Shown here in pieces: positions 1 through 6,827 of a DNA stretch of 20,240 nucleotides (its first letter is position 1; each line of letters opens with the position of its first letter). Position numbers and translations under genes: made by a program. Origin of the DNA: Peptococcaceae bacterium (lineage in GTDB: Bacteria; Bacillota; Peptococcia; Peptococcales; Peptococcaceae); assembly GCA_017532485.1 (NCBI GenBank), contig JAFXJE010000178.1, positions 1 through 20,240 of the forward strand, in the 5' to 3' direction. The notes beneath the pieces are model-generated. The model was not told where the DNA came from. It searched no databases and saw only the letters and a list, made by a program, of their open reading frames with translations.

Positions 1-1
1 A

Positions 2-139
2 AAAATGCCTCCAATGGGTCACTATGGCGACTCTGAATTAGAAATTGGTCGTGTTTGCGTTCAATTAGCTTCTCCAGACTTTAAATATTTAAGTGGTGAA
101 ACCTTAACATTAGAAGGTGGTATGGGTTTAAGACCATAA
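2..139 (+). CDS. C-terminal end of a probable short-chain dehydrogenase/reductase (partial)
   Basis: Only the last 45 codons are in the window; the frame starts at base 2 and ends with TAA at 137-139. The visible peptide contains PPMGHYGD near its start, then VCVQLASPDFKYLSGETLTL and the ending GGMGLRP. The pattern of a late helix ('V..LAS.D..Y.SG.TL..EGG') is the standard C-terminal end of NAD(P)-dependent SDR oxidoreductases, where the segment before the final GG closes the substrate pocket. The Rossmann fold and the catalytic Tyr-Lys pair lie upstream, outside the window, so substrate cannot be inferred. A strong terminator follows 21 bases later, so this gene is probably the last of its transcript. 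The family assignment rests on the tail alone. Confidence 0.7.
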   Translation, partial: KMPPMGHYGDSELEIGRVCVQLASPDFKYLSGETLTLEGGMGLRP

Positions 140-160
140 GAATAAAAGAGCATATTACAG

Positions 161-200
161 AAGCCCTTGTCGGTGGTTTTTCAGCCGACAAGGGCTTTTT
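161..200 (+). terminator. Rho-independent terminator after the SDR gene
   Basis: A perfect 13-bp inverted repeat, AAGCCCTTGTCGG at 161-173 and its complement at 185-197, encloses an 11-base loop and runs into a T tract. It ends the upstream SDR transcript before the deacetylase gene. Confidence 0.93.
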
Positions 201-252
201 GCATAATTTAGCAGAATTCACGCAGGCTATAAATAAAGGCGGGTGATTTATC

Positions 253-1089
253 GTGAAATTTACACAACGCGAAATAAGACAAATTTTTTTAGCTTGCGGG
301 ATGATGTTAATGATGGGGTGGTTTACGCTTTACAGCAGTTATATGTGGCAGGAAGAAGCAGTAGGGCAAAGCGATTTGGCGACAGAGAAGCAGGTGCCAG
401 TGCTGATGTATCATCATTTAGTGCCGCAGGCAGAGGTGTATGGGATTTTTGCTGATAATAATATTGTGATTACGGTTGAAAAATTTAGGGAACAAATGAC
501 TTGCTTAAAAGAGCAGGGTTATCAAACTATCAGCTTGGCACAGTTGCAGCGTTTTTTGGTGGGAGAAGAGGAACTACCACAGAAAAGCATAGTGCTTACA
601 TTTGATGACGGCTATTTGAGCAATTATAAATATGCTTATCCTATTTTGCAGGAGTTGGGCTATCATGGAGTTATATTTCTTTTAACAAGTGTAGTAGAGG
701 AACAGCCCCAACAGTATACAGCACGAGGGGTACAATATTTGAGCTGGCAGGAAATTGCTCAGATGGGGGATGTTTTTGAGTTTGGCTGTCATACGGACCA
801 TTTGCATAAATTAACGCTTTCAGGCAAAGGAATTTTAACAGCAGCATCACCGACAGAAGTTGCAGCTGATTTGGAACTAGCACGCCAAAAAATGGGTGAA
901 GTCAGCTATTATTGCTATCCTTATGGTCATTATACAGAGCGAACTATTGAAACCTTGGAACGTGAAGGGGTAAAGCTGGCTTTTACTATTGGTGCGGAGC
1001 ATGTAAAACGAGGAGATGACCCTTTGCGTTTAAAACGCTGGGATATGTATCAATATGAATTACAGGAAGTTTTAGAAGCGATACAGTAA
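253..1089 (+). CDS. Membrane-anchored polysaccharide deacetylase (CE4/NodB, PgaB/IcaB-like)
   Basis: A predicted metal-dependent de-N-acetylase of surface or cell-wall glycan, acting outside the membrane. The GTG start is chosen because AAGGCGGGTG lies just upstream at 236-245. Residues 11-31 form one N-terminal membrane segment or uncleaved signal anchor. The catalytic domain then shows VLMYHH (50-55), NodB motif 1 TFDDG (116-120, with the Asp pair 118/119), the histidine motif CHTDHLH (179-185) and YPYG (222-225). His180 and His185 are five apart, the spacing used by PgaB/IcaB-type enzymes, whereas classical HSxxH enzymes have four; the early MYHH segment also fits that group. No glycan synthase of the pga/ica type is next to it, so the substrate is open. 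A beta-rich membrane-anchored protein follows after 55 bases. I saw no convincing promoter between the preceding terminator and this gene. Confidence 0.9.
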   Translation: MKFTQREIRQIFLACGMMLMMGWFTLYSSYMWQEEAVGQSDLATEKQVPVLMYHHLVPQAEVYGIFADNNIVITVEKFREQMTCLKEQGYQTISLAQLQRFLVGEEELPQKSIVLTFDDGYLSNYKYAYPILQELGYHGVIFLLTSVVEEQPQQYTARGVQYLSWQEIAQMGDVFEFGCHTDHLHKLTLSGKGILTAASPTEVAADLELARQKMGEVSYYCYPYGHYTERTIETLEREGVKLAFTIGAEHVKRGDDPLRLKRWDMYQYELQEVLEAIQ

Positions 1090-1098
1090 AAATCGGCG

Positions 1099-1127
1099 TT
1101 GGATAAGCTCTCAGTTTGTGTTACAAT
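1099..1127 (+). promoter_or_regulatory. Possible promoter before the 328-residue membrane protein gene
   Basis: TTGGAT (1099-1104), a 17-base spacer, then TACAAT (1122-1127), with TG one base before the -10 element, is a good sigma-A match. However, transcription would begin near 1134, inside the GGAGGAAAG ribosome site at 1128-1136. So either the match is accidental or the message starts leader-poor. The gene may instead be read from upstream. Confidence 0.35.
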
Positions 1128-1144
1128 GGAGGAAAGTTTTTTTG

Positions 1145-2131
1145 ATGGTGGTGAGAAAAGTGCGGCTGCGAACATTGCGATGGTGGAAAAAGTATAAATT
1201 AGTTTGGCTGGCATTGCTTGGCTGGACAATTATGGGTGCAGCAGCTTTGTTTTTTCTCGGTTATAATGTTTTGGATTTGCGTGGTGGCTTGCCGAAAATA
1301 GAACCACTTTACGAAGAAAAAGTTGAATTAGCAGCAGTAGAAGAAATTGTAGTACAGGCTGAGGGTGTACGCTTGGAAATGGCAGAAAGTTATCATGTGC
1401 GAGATTTGACTATTCAGCTTTATGGTGCAGACTATCAAGGTCAAGAAGTTGCCTATCAGGAAGAAGAAGGCAAACTTTATTTGTATTATCAGCCATATCC
1501 GATAACAGCTAATGCTTACGGTTATCATCAAGAACCGGAAGTAGTTTTGAGGCTGCTTTTTCCAGCAGACCAATATCGGTTGATTACGGTGCAGGGAAAT
1601 TGGCTTGTGGGGGAATTTCGGCAAATGGCGACAGAATTGTTGGATTTGCAAATTGCGCATGGCAGTATTTTCGTGGTGGACAGCACCTTAGACCGTCTGC
1701 AGATAGCTACAACTGATAGTGAAGTTAATTTACAGGATAATCAGATTATTCAATTTAAATTAGATAATTTAGCGGGAGAAAGTATTTTATATAATAACGA
1801 GATTACGTATTGGCTTTATAACAGTCTTTGGGGTAATTTAGACAGTTGGAGCAAAAAGATTAAAGGTAATTGGCAGCTATCTTGTCGTTGGGGTGATATT
1901 TCCTTAGCAACGAAAAAACAGCCAGATAATTTACTCTTAGATATTTGGAGCAAAAGAGGAGTTATAGAAGTTGGCTATGATAAAGATGCTTGGGAAAATA
2001 TTATGGATACAGCCTGTCAAGAAGGTCATTTGCAAGCTAAGATAGGACAGGGAAAAAACATTCTCACTATTGAAAATAGGGAAGGTAAAACGAGCTTGGC
2101 TCAAGATAAGAAGAGATTTGTCTATGAATAA
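1145..2131 (+). CDS. Unrecognised membrane-anchored beta-rich protein (DUF4097-like appearance)
   Basis: I do not recognise a named family with certainty. The ATG at 1145 is preferred because GGAGGAAAG (1128-1136) sits 8 bases before it; an in-frame GTG at 1118 lies upstream of that site. The N-terminus is very basic (several Arg/Lys and a Trp pair), followed by one membrane helix ending in LFFLGYNVL around residue 45. The rest, about 280 residues, should face outward. It alternates short hydrophobic and polar stretches typical of beta solenoid or stacked-strand folds, for example LDLQIAHGSIFVVDSTLDRL. That resembles the 'putative adhesin' DUF4097 type, which is inference from appearance only. 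There are no catalytic motifs I can name. It follows a polysaccharide deacetylase and ends in a palindromic terminator, so a role at the cell surface is plausible. Confidence 0.8.
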   Translation: MVVRKVRLRTLRWWKKYKLVWLALLGWTIMGAAALFFLGYNVLDLRGGLPKIEPLYEEKVELAAVEEIVVQAEGVRLEMAESYHVRDLTIQLYGADYQGQEVAYQEEEGKLYLYYQPYPITANAYGYHQEPEVVLRLLFPADQYRLITVQGNWLVGEFRQMATELLDLQIAHGSIFVVDSTLDRLQIATTDSEVNLQDNQIIQFKLDNLAGESILYNNEITYWLYNSLWGNLDSWSKKIKGNWQLSCRWGDISLATKKQPDNLLLDIWSKRGVIEVGYDKDAWENIMDTACQEGHLQAKIGQGKNILTIENREGKTSLAQDKKRFVYE

Positions 2132-2174
2132 AAATAAAGTACCGACAAAATTTTGTCGGTACTTTATTTTTATT
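2131..2174. terminator. Bidirectional terminator between convergent genes
   Basis: Bases 2131-2150 and 2151-2170 form a perfect 40-base palindrome centred on AAAATTTT, with an A-rich left end and a T-rich right end. It can therefore end transcription in both directions. It starts at the last base of the upstream stop codon and reaches the first base of the complementary stop codon of the PdaA-like gene. Confidence 0.92.
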
Positions 2175-3015
2175 CTAATACGCCGAAAGTATAGCCGTTG
2201 GCTCTTGCTTGGTCGATAAAGTCACCCATGATTTCTGTATTGGTAGCAGAAACAGCGTGTAATAAGTAAATAGCACCGGGATGGAGACAGTCAACTACTT
2301 TAGTCAAAGCTTCAGCAGGGTCAGGCTGGTTATTGGTTTCCCAGTCGCGATGGGCAAAACTCCAAAAAACGCTGGTGTAACCAAGCTGCTGGACAAGTGC
2401 CAGAGATTGTTCACTGTGAATACCTGCAGGATAACGGAAAAGATACATGGTATAGCCAAAATTTTCTTCGACATAACGATGGACAGCCATGATTTCTTCG
2501 ACTTGTTCCTCCATAGATTGAGTAGGTAAGCCTGCCGCAGGGTGAGTTAAGCTATGATTACCGATAACATGCCCTTCGTCAATCATACGCTGAATTAGTT
2601 CAGGATTTTTCTTTACATAATCCATAGTTACAAAGAATACAGCAGGACATTGTTTTTCTTTAAGTACATCAAGAATTGCTGCTGTATAGCCGTTTTCATA
2701 ACCTTCATCTAAAGTCAGATAGATGGTAGAAGTAGGTTCTGCGATAAAATAAGCATCATATTGACCATATTTATTTTGACCATTGACAGCACCTAGAGGA
2801 CGATTTTGCTCGTCAGTATGAACACCTTGTCCCCAACCGGCAGGGGTATTATCTAAGTCGGCTAAGGTTTCTGGAATAATGATACCATCAATTTCGTGCT
2901 CGACAGTTTGGTTAAGCCAAGTATCATCTTGCCAAAAATTCTGAACAGGCTCGCTGCAAACGGATGAACCTAAAGCTAAGGATATAATTAAAGTTAGTGT
3001 TGAAATAAACTGCAT
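2170..3015 (-). CDS. PdaA-like polysaccharide deacetylase (predicted peptidoglycan MurNAc de-N-acetylase)
   Basis: A secreted CE4 enzyme most like B. subtilis PdaA, which removes the acetyl group from muramic acid as a step toward muramic delta-lactam. In numbering from the chosen start: a hydrophobic secretion segment at about 4-18, motif 1 TLDEGYENG (101-109), NHSLTHP (153-159, His154/His158), RYPAG (194-198) and LLHA (251-254). The GYENG extension after motif 1 is characteristic of PdaA-type enzymes. The second acidic residue is Glu104 in place of Asp, and Leu102 replaces the usual Phe. The ATG at 3015 is chosen because GGAGGTGG (complement of 3020-3027) precedes it. A longer frame reaching 3066 starts inside the -35 element of the likely promoter. 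The chosen signal segment is oddly short of basic residues. Whether the host sporulates cannot be told, so a spore-cortex role is not claimed. Confidence 0.87.
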   Translation of the reverse strand: MQFISTLTLIISLALGSSVCSEPVQNFWQDDTWLNQTVEHEIDGIIIPETLADLDNTPAGWGQGVHTDEQNRPLGAVNGQNKYGQYDAYFIAEPTSTIYLTLDEGYENGYTAAILDVLKEKQCPAVFFVTMDYVKKNPELIQRMIDEGHVIGNHSLTHPAAGLPTQSMEEQVEEIMAVHRYVEENFGYTMYLFRYPAGIHSEQSLALVQQLGYTSVFWSFAHRDWETNNQPDPAEALTKVVDCLHPGAIYLLHAVSATNTEIMGDFIDQARANGYTFGVLE

Positions 3016-3037
3016 AAAACCACCTCCATATAAGAAT

Positions 3038-3066
3038 ATCTTAAGCTTCACAGGCAAAAAAAGCAA
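3038..3066 (-). promoter_or_regulatory. Promoter of the PdaA-like gene
   Basis: Read on the minus strand: TTGCTT (complement of 3061-3066), a 17-base spacer, TAAGAT (complement of 3038-3043). The start point would fall near 3031, leaving a short leader that just includes the ribosome site at 3020-3027. Confidence 0.55.
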
Positions 3067-3151
3067 GTCGGAGTCGATGTTTTTTTGCAGGTAAAAATAG
3101 GAATTTGTCGTTAAATTTAAAAAATAGATGTGTAAATATTTTTAATGGATT

Positions 3152-3227
3152 AATGCTGAAAAAAGACTAGAATTATGAATTCTCTAGGAGTATAATAACT
3201 AGCGTTATGCATGGTAAATGCTGAAAA
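3152..3227 (+). promoter_or_regulatory. Possible promoter/operator region of the SulP gene
   Basis: A perfect TATAAT lies at 3191-3196, but the matching -35 position (TAGAAT) is poor. That position is covered by an inverted repeat, AGAATT-ATG-AATTCT (3169-3183). The 11-base word AATGCTGAAAA occurs twice in direct orientation (3152-3162 and 3217-3227), bracketing the element. A weak -35 with a symmetric site over it would suit an activator, but this is inference. Confidence 0.35.
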
Positions 3228-3242
3228 TTTAGAGAAAAAGAG

Positions 3243-4832
3243 ATGAGAATGTTGGCTAGCAATGTAAAAGGTTTTATTCAACGTGAAATTTTATCTACGC
3301 TTAAAGGTGACATTGTCGGTGGTATTTCTGTAGCCTTTGTTGCCTTGCCTTTAGCTTTGAGCTTTGGGGTATTATCTGGTGCAGGGGCAGCAGCCGGTGT
3401 TTATGGGGCAATTTGTACTGGTATTTTAGCTTCCATGTTTGGGGGCGCAAAAGCACAGATTTCCGGTCCTACCGGGGCGATGACTGTTGTTTTGGTGTCG
3501 ATGGCAGAAAAGTATGGCATGGACGGCTTGGTGGCAGCTATGCTGTTGGCAGGTATTTTCCAAATTATTATGGGTATTTTGAAAATCGGGAAATACATTC
3601 GTTTGATGCCAAAGCCTGTAATCGTAGGTTTTACTAATGGTATTGGGATTTTGATTTTTATTAATCAATTCAAATATTTTGAAATGAGTCCTTTATTATG
3701 TATCGTTTCAATTTTATTGATGTTGATTTTGCCAAAAATTAATAAAAAAATACCTTATGCAATTATTACTTTAATAGTTGGGACAGTAATTGCTCAAATG
3801 TGGGTGCCACTGCCGGAAGAATATTTGGTAGGAACTATTCCATTAGTAATGCCAACTTTACAAATTCCTGATTTTACGGCAGTAAATTTCTTTGATGTAT
3901 GTCAAGCTGGTCTTATTTTAGCTTTCTTGGGGGCAATTGAGTCCTTGTTATCTGCCTTGGTAGTAGACGAGATGACATCTACTAAACATAATAGTGACCG
4001 TGAAATTTTAGGGCAAGGTATTGCCAATACTACAGCGGCTTGTTTTGGTTTCTTAATCGGGACTGGGGCAATTGCTCGTTCCGTAGTAAATGTTAATGCC
4101 GGTGGTCGTGGTAGAATGTCCGGTATTATCCATGCTATTGTATTATTGTTATTGATGTTTGTTTTTGGTGATTTAGCAGCGATAATTCCACTTCCTGTTT
4201 TAGGTGGTATCTTGATGGGTACTTCTTTAAGAATGGTGGAATACGAAGAAAGTCTGCGTTTATCCAAAGCTTCCAAAGAGGCTTTTGTAGTTATCGCTGT
4301 AACAACTGTCTTAACTTTTACCGTAGATTTAACTTATGCTGTAGCAGTTGGGACAATGATTTCCGCGTTAGCTATGCTCTTTAATGTTGCTAATGGTTAT
4401 TTAAAAGAATATCCTGTACCATGCAGCAATTTACAGAAACGCGTAAAATCTTTTACTATTCAAGGGCCTATGTTTTTCTTAGTGTCTGACGGGATTATTA
4501 ATTCCTTAGAGGTGGCTTGTAAGGACGCTGAAATTGTAGTTATTAATTTGAGCCATGCTCAAGTAGTAGATATTACGGGGATTATCGTTTTAGGTCAAAT
4601 GAAAGAACATTTGGCAATGCATGAAACAAGAGTAATCTTTACTGGTATGGGTGAAGAAACTTATCAAAAAATGTTAAAATTGGGCATCTTAGATGGCAGC
4701 GAGGAAGTTATTAATAAGGGTGACAAATTAGAAGCCGTAGAATATGCTCAGGCTTTGGCTCATGGTGATGAAGCTTGTGCTTGCCAAATTATGTCTGAAC
4801 ATGACAAAATGATAGCGGAAGAAGAACATTAA
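3243..4832 (+). CDS. SulP family anion transporter with STAS domain
   Basis: A SLC26/SulP-type inner-membrane transporter. Family members move sulfate, bicarbonate or organic anions, and sequence alone does not say which. The N-terminal part shows the family signature: LPLALSFGVLSGAGAAAGVYG (35-55) and the sulfate-transporter block KAQISGPTGAM (70-80). Many hydrophobic helices run to about residue 385. A cytoplasmic STAS domain covers roughly 400-500, with VVINLSHAQVVDITGI as its core strand and helix. The last 30 residues form a charged tail with two cysteines (512 and 514). The length, 529 residues, is normal for bacterial SulP. The ribosome site is weak (AGAGAAAAAGAG), and an ATG two codons later is an alternative start. 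An iron-sulfur flavoprotein-like reductase follows after 23 bases and is likely cotranscribed, ending at a shared terminator. Confidence 0.93.
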   Translation: MRMLASNVKGFIQREILSTLKGDIVGGISVAFVALPLALSFGVLSGAGAAAGVYGAICTGILASMFGGAKAQISGPTGAMTVVLVSMAEKYGMDGLVAAMLLAGIFQIIMGILKIGKYIRLMPKPVIVGFTNGIGILIFINQFKYFEMSPLLCIVSILLMLILPKINKKIPYAIITLIVGTVIAQMWVPLPEEYLVGTIPLVMPTLQIPDFTAVNFFDVCQAGLILAFLGAIESLLSALVVDEMTSTKHNSDREILGQGIANTTAACFGFLIGTGAIARSVVNVNAGGRGRMSGIIHAIVLLLLMFVFGDLAAIIPLPVLGGILMGTSLRMVEYEESLRLSKASKEAFVVIAVTTVLTFTVDLTYAVAVGTMISALAMLFNVANGYLKEYPVPCSNLQKRVKSFTIQGPMFFLVSDGIINSLEVACKDAEIVVINLSHAQVVDITGIIVLGQMKEHLAMHETRVIFTGMGEETYQKMLKLGILDGSEEVINKGDKLEAVEYAQALAHGDEACACQIMSEHDKMIAEEEH

Positions 4833-4855
4833 AAGTCAAGAAAGAGGATTTTAAG

Positions 4856-5476
4856 ATGAAAGTATTATTGGTAAATGGCAGTCCGAAAGAAAAGGGTTGT
4901 ACCTATACAGCTTTGGCAGAAGTTGCAGCAACTTTAGAGCAAAATGATATTGAAACAGAAATTTTTCATTTGGGGACAGAACCTGTGGGCAGTTGTCGTG
5001 CTTGTCTGTCTTGTCGGAAAACAGGACGCTGCATTTATGATGACGTAGTTAATGTGCTTATTGACCGTCTTGATGAATTTGATGGTTTTGTTTTCGGGAC
5101 ACCAGTACATTATGCGGGTGCTTCCGGCATGATGACTGCTGTAATGGATAGATTGTTTTATGTAGCCTCAAGTAAATTAGCTGATAAACCTGCAACAGCA
5201 GTAGTGAGCTGTCGTCGTGGTGGTGCTAGTGCAGCTTTCGACCAAATGAACAAATATTTCACAATTGCCAATATGCCGATTGTGACTTCTCAATATTGGA
5301 ATCAAGTGCATGGCAACACACCAGAAGATGTAAAACAAGATTTAGAAGGTCTGCAAACAATGCGTACTTTAGGTGTGAATATGGCGTGGTTGTTAAAATG
5401 TATTGCTGCTAGTAAAGCGGCAGGTATTGAAGCACCAACTAGAGAAGCACTCGTAAGAACAAATTTTATTCAATAA
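4856..5476 (+). CDS. Iron-sulfur flavoprotein (Isf-like) / NADPH-dependent FMN reductase family protein
   Basis: A flavodoxin-fold redox protein predicted to bind FMN: the N-terminal strand is followed by the phosphate loop NGSPKEKGCTY (7-17), and GTPVHYAG occurs near residue 85. Between them is a compact cysteine motif with Cys47, Cys50, Cys53 and Cys59 (CX2CX2CX5C). That is the pattern known to hold the [4Fe-4S] cluster in Isf proteins of anaerobes, so the protein probably carries both FMN and a cluster. At 206 residues it is close to the usual Isf size. An AAGAGG-type ribosome site lies upstream of the ATG. It follows the SulP gene by 23 bases and is closed by a strong terminator, so the two are likely one transcript. 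The electron donor and acceptor are unknown; plain NADPH:FMN reductase is the more cautious reading. Confidence 0.87.
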   Translation: MKVLLVNGSPKEKGCTYTALAEVAATLEQNDIETEIFHLGTEPVGSCRACLSCRKTGRCIYDDVVNVLIDRLDEFDGFVFGTPVHYAGASGMMTAVMDRLFYVASSKLADKPATAVVSCRRGGASAAFDQMNKYFTIANMPIVTSQYWNQVHGNTPEDVKQDLEGLQTMRTLGVNMAWLLKCIAASKAAGIEAPTREALVRTNFIQ

Positions 5477-5480
5477 AATG

Positions 5481-5531
5481 AAAGTCCTCCGATATTTGAC
5501 TGATTTTCAGCCGAATATCGGAGGACTTTTT
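5481..5531 (+). terminator. Rho-independent terminator after the SulP-flavoprotein pair
   Basis: A perfect 16-bp stem, AAAGTCCTCCGATATT (5481-5496) with its complement at 5514-5529, is followed by a T tract. The 17-base loop contains a small CTGA/TCAG inner hairpin. Confidence 0.93.
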
Positions 5532-5537
5532 AATTAG

Positions 5538-5578
5538 GAAAAAGAAAAGAGCTTAGACGAGATGTCTTAAGCTCTTTT
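5538..5578 (-). terminator. Terminator of secG
   Basis: On the minus strand the arms AAAAGAGCTTAAGAC (complement of 5564-5578) and GTCTAAGCTCTTTT (complement of 5545-5558) pair with one bulged base and run into a TTCTTTTT-type tail. It lies back to back with the plus-strand terminator of the flavoprotein gene. Confidence 0.85.
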
Positions 5579-5585
5579 GTGTCAA

Positions 5586-5807
5586 TTACATAAACATTGC
5601 TAAAACGAATGTTAATACCATGAATGCTACAGCGAAAACTTTAGACCATGTAGCAAATGTATCATCCATGCCTTTTTTACCTAAGAATGTTTCAGCACCA
5701 CCAGTGATAGCACCAGATAAACCAGCACTTTTACCGGATTGTAATAATACAGTAGCGATTAAACCAATACTGCAGATAACTTGTAAAATTGTTAAGATAA
5801 TTTGCAT
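5586..5807 (-). CDS. secG: Preprotein translocase subunit SecG
   Basis: A small inner-membrane subunit of the SecYEG channel that stimulates SecA-driven protein export. It has 73 residues with two membrane helices (about 3-20 and 55-72). Between them is the conserved cytoplasmic loop LLQSGKSAGLSGAI..GGAETFLGKKG, which is diagnostic of SecG. The start is set by GAGGAGGAAC upstream of the ATG. It has its own strong promoter and terminator, so it is monocistronic here. In many Bacillota secG sits with rnr and smpB; those genes are not seen here. Confidence 0.97.
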   Translation of the reverse strand: MQIILTILQVICSIGLIATVLLQSGKSAGLSGAITGGAETFLGKKGMDDTFATWSKVFAVAFMVLTFVLAMFM

Positions 5808-5860
5808 TGCAAATGTTCCTCCTCTAAAAAACAGTCAAACTCCATTTATTCAATGCGAAT

Positions 5861-5889
5861 ATTTTAACACAGGTTATTTAAAAAAGCAA
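5861..5889 (-). promoter_or_regulatory. Promoter of secG
   Basis: Minus strand: TTGCTT (complement of 5884-5889), 17 bases, TAAAAT (complement of 5861-5866), with the extended TG one base before the -10 element. The leader is about 47 bases. Confidence 0.75.
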
Positions 5890-5905
5890 ATAAATTTTTT
5901 GAAAT

Positions 5906-6748
5906 TTAAATAAATAAAGCGCGTATTTTATCCATGTTTTCTTGAGCCAAGCGATAACCATATTGATAACTGCGTTCAATTTTGGCACAATCTTTTTCAA
6001 AGCTGTCAATAATGCCCTCTTCAGCCGGTCTTAAAACGACAGCTTGACCTGCTGCTTCTAAACGATTGCAGATTTCTACAGCTTCATTATACTGGATATG
6101 GCGATTAAGCAGAGGCTCGACCATATTCGGATAACGGTGTTTCAAAATATTAGCTGCGATGCGATTGCTTTTGCCACAAGTTTTGACATAGCCCACAGGT
6201 CTAGTTAAAATAATCAATAATTTATCGTTGCCGTCAGCTAAAGCTTTTTTGACAGGAATAGAGTCGCAAATACCACCGTCATAATATTCTTGTCCTTGCC
6301 AAGAAATTGGTGGAAAAGCTAAAGGAATGGCACAAGTTGCTTTAACCATCGTATTTTTTTTGTCTAAATCTTTGCCGTTGAGATATTCGATTTGACCTGT
6401 TTTGGCATTAGTTACACCGACAAGAAAAGTTCCTTCATACTGTTGAAAGGTTTCCCAGTCAAAAGGGATGAGCTTGTTAGGAATTTCCTCGAAAACAAAT
6501 TCCAAACCGAAAATGCTTTTGGAGGTTAACAGATTGCGTGCTCCTAAATAACGCTTGTCATGGCGATAGTCTCTCAGAATTTTTAGATTGCGACCATGCT
6601 GCTTGGATATGTACGAAAAACCATCAGTGATACCAGCCGAGACTCCAATGCAGTAAGGGAACATAATATTGGCATCTAATAAAGCATCCATGACGCCAGA
6701 GCTGAAAATAGGGCGAAAAGAGCCTCCTTCTAGGACTAAACCAGGCAT
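5906..6748 (-). CDS. Patatin-like phospholipase/acyl hydrolase
   Basis: A predicted cytoplasmic lipid acyl hydrolase using a Ser-Asp dyad. The three family marks are present in order: the oxyanion loop LEGGSFR (6-12), the nucleophile elbow GVSAG with Ser37 (35-39), and the DGG motif with Asp157 (157-159). The glycine loop has Ser-Phe-Arg where many bacterial members have Gly-x-Arg, still placing an arginine at the end. The length of 280 residues fits the short single-domain bacterial group (RssA/YjjU type), with no membrane segment. AAGGAGGAA precedes the ATG. It follows the LigB-fold gene on the same strand, but a terminator lies between them and I found no clear promoter of its own, so some read-through is likely needed. 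The physiological substrate is unknown. Confidence 0.92.
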   Translation of the reverse strand: MPGLVLEGGSFRPIFSSGVMDALLDANIMFPYCIGVSAGITDGFSYISKQHGRNLKILRDYRHDKRYLGARNLLTSKSIFGLEFVFEEIPNKLIPFDWETFQQYEGTFLVGVTNAKTGQIEYLNGKDLDKKNTMVKATCAIPLAFPPISWQGQEYYDGGICDSIPVKKALADGNDKLLIILTRPVGYVKTCGKSNRIAANILKHRYPNMVEPLLNRHIQYNEAVEICNRLEAAGQAVVLRPAEEGIIDSFEKDCAKIERSYQYGYRLAQENMDKIRALFI

Positions 6749-6793
6749 AAAATTCCTCCTTTTTAAGATGGGTAAATAAAGTTGAATAGCAAG

Positions 6794-6827
6794 AAAAAAC
6801 AGTCTACATCAAGTGCGAGACTGTTTT
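6794..6827 (-). terminator. Terminator after the LigB/MEMO-fold gene
   Basis: On the minus strand AAAACAGTCT (complement of 6818-6827) pairs with AGACTGTTTT (complement of 6796-6805) across a 12-base loop and ends in a T run. It overlaps the stop codon of the gene it closes. The stem is modest, so partial read-through into the patatin gene is possible. Confidence 0.78.

Noticed and set aside
243..455. Open frame overlapping the start of the first polysaccharide deacetylase gene
   Set aside because: It lies in another frame of a gene with clear catalytic motifs and its translation has no recognisable features.
3016..3066. Longer N-terminus for the PdaA-like gene, beginning with TTG at 3066
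   Set aside because: That start lies in the -35 element of the likely promoter, whereas the ATG at 3015 has a strong GGAGGTGG site.
5620..5913. Plus-strand open frame of 97 codons across secG
   Set aside because: It is the antisense of secG and its promoter; SecG is unmistakable on the other strand.
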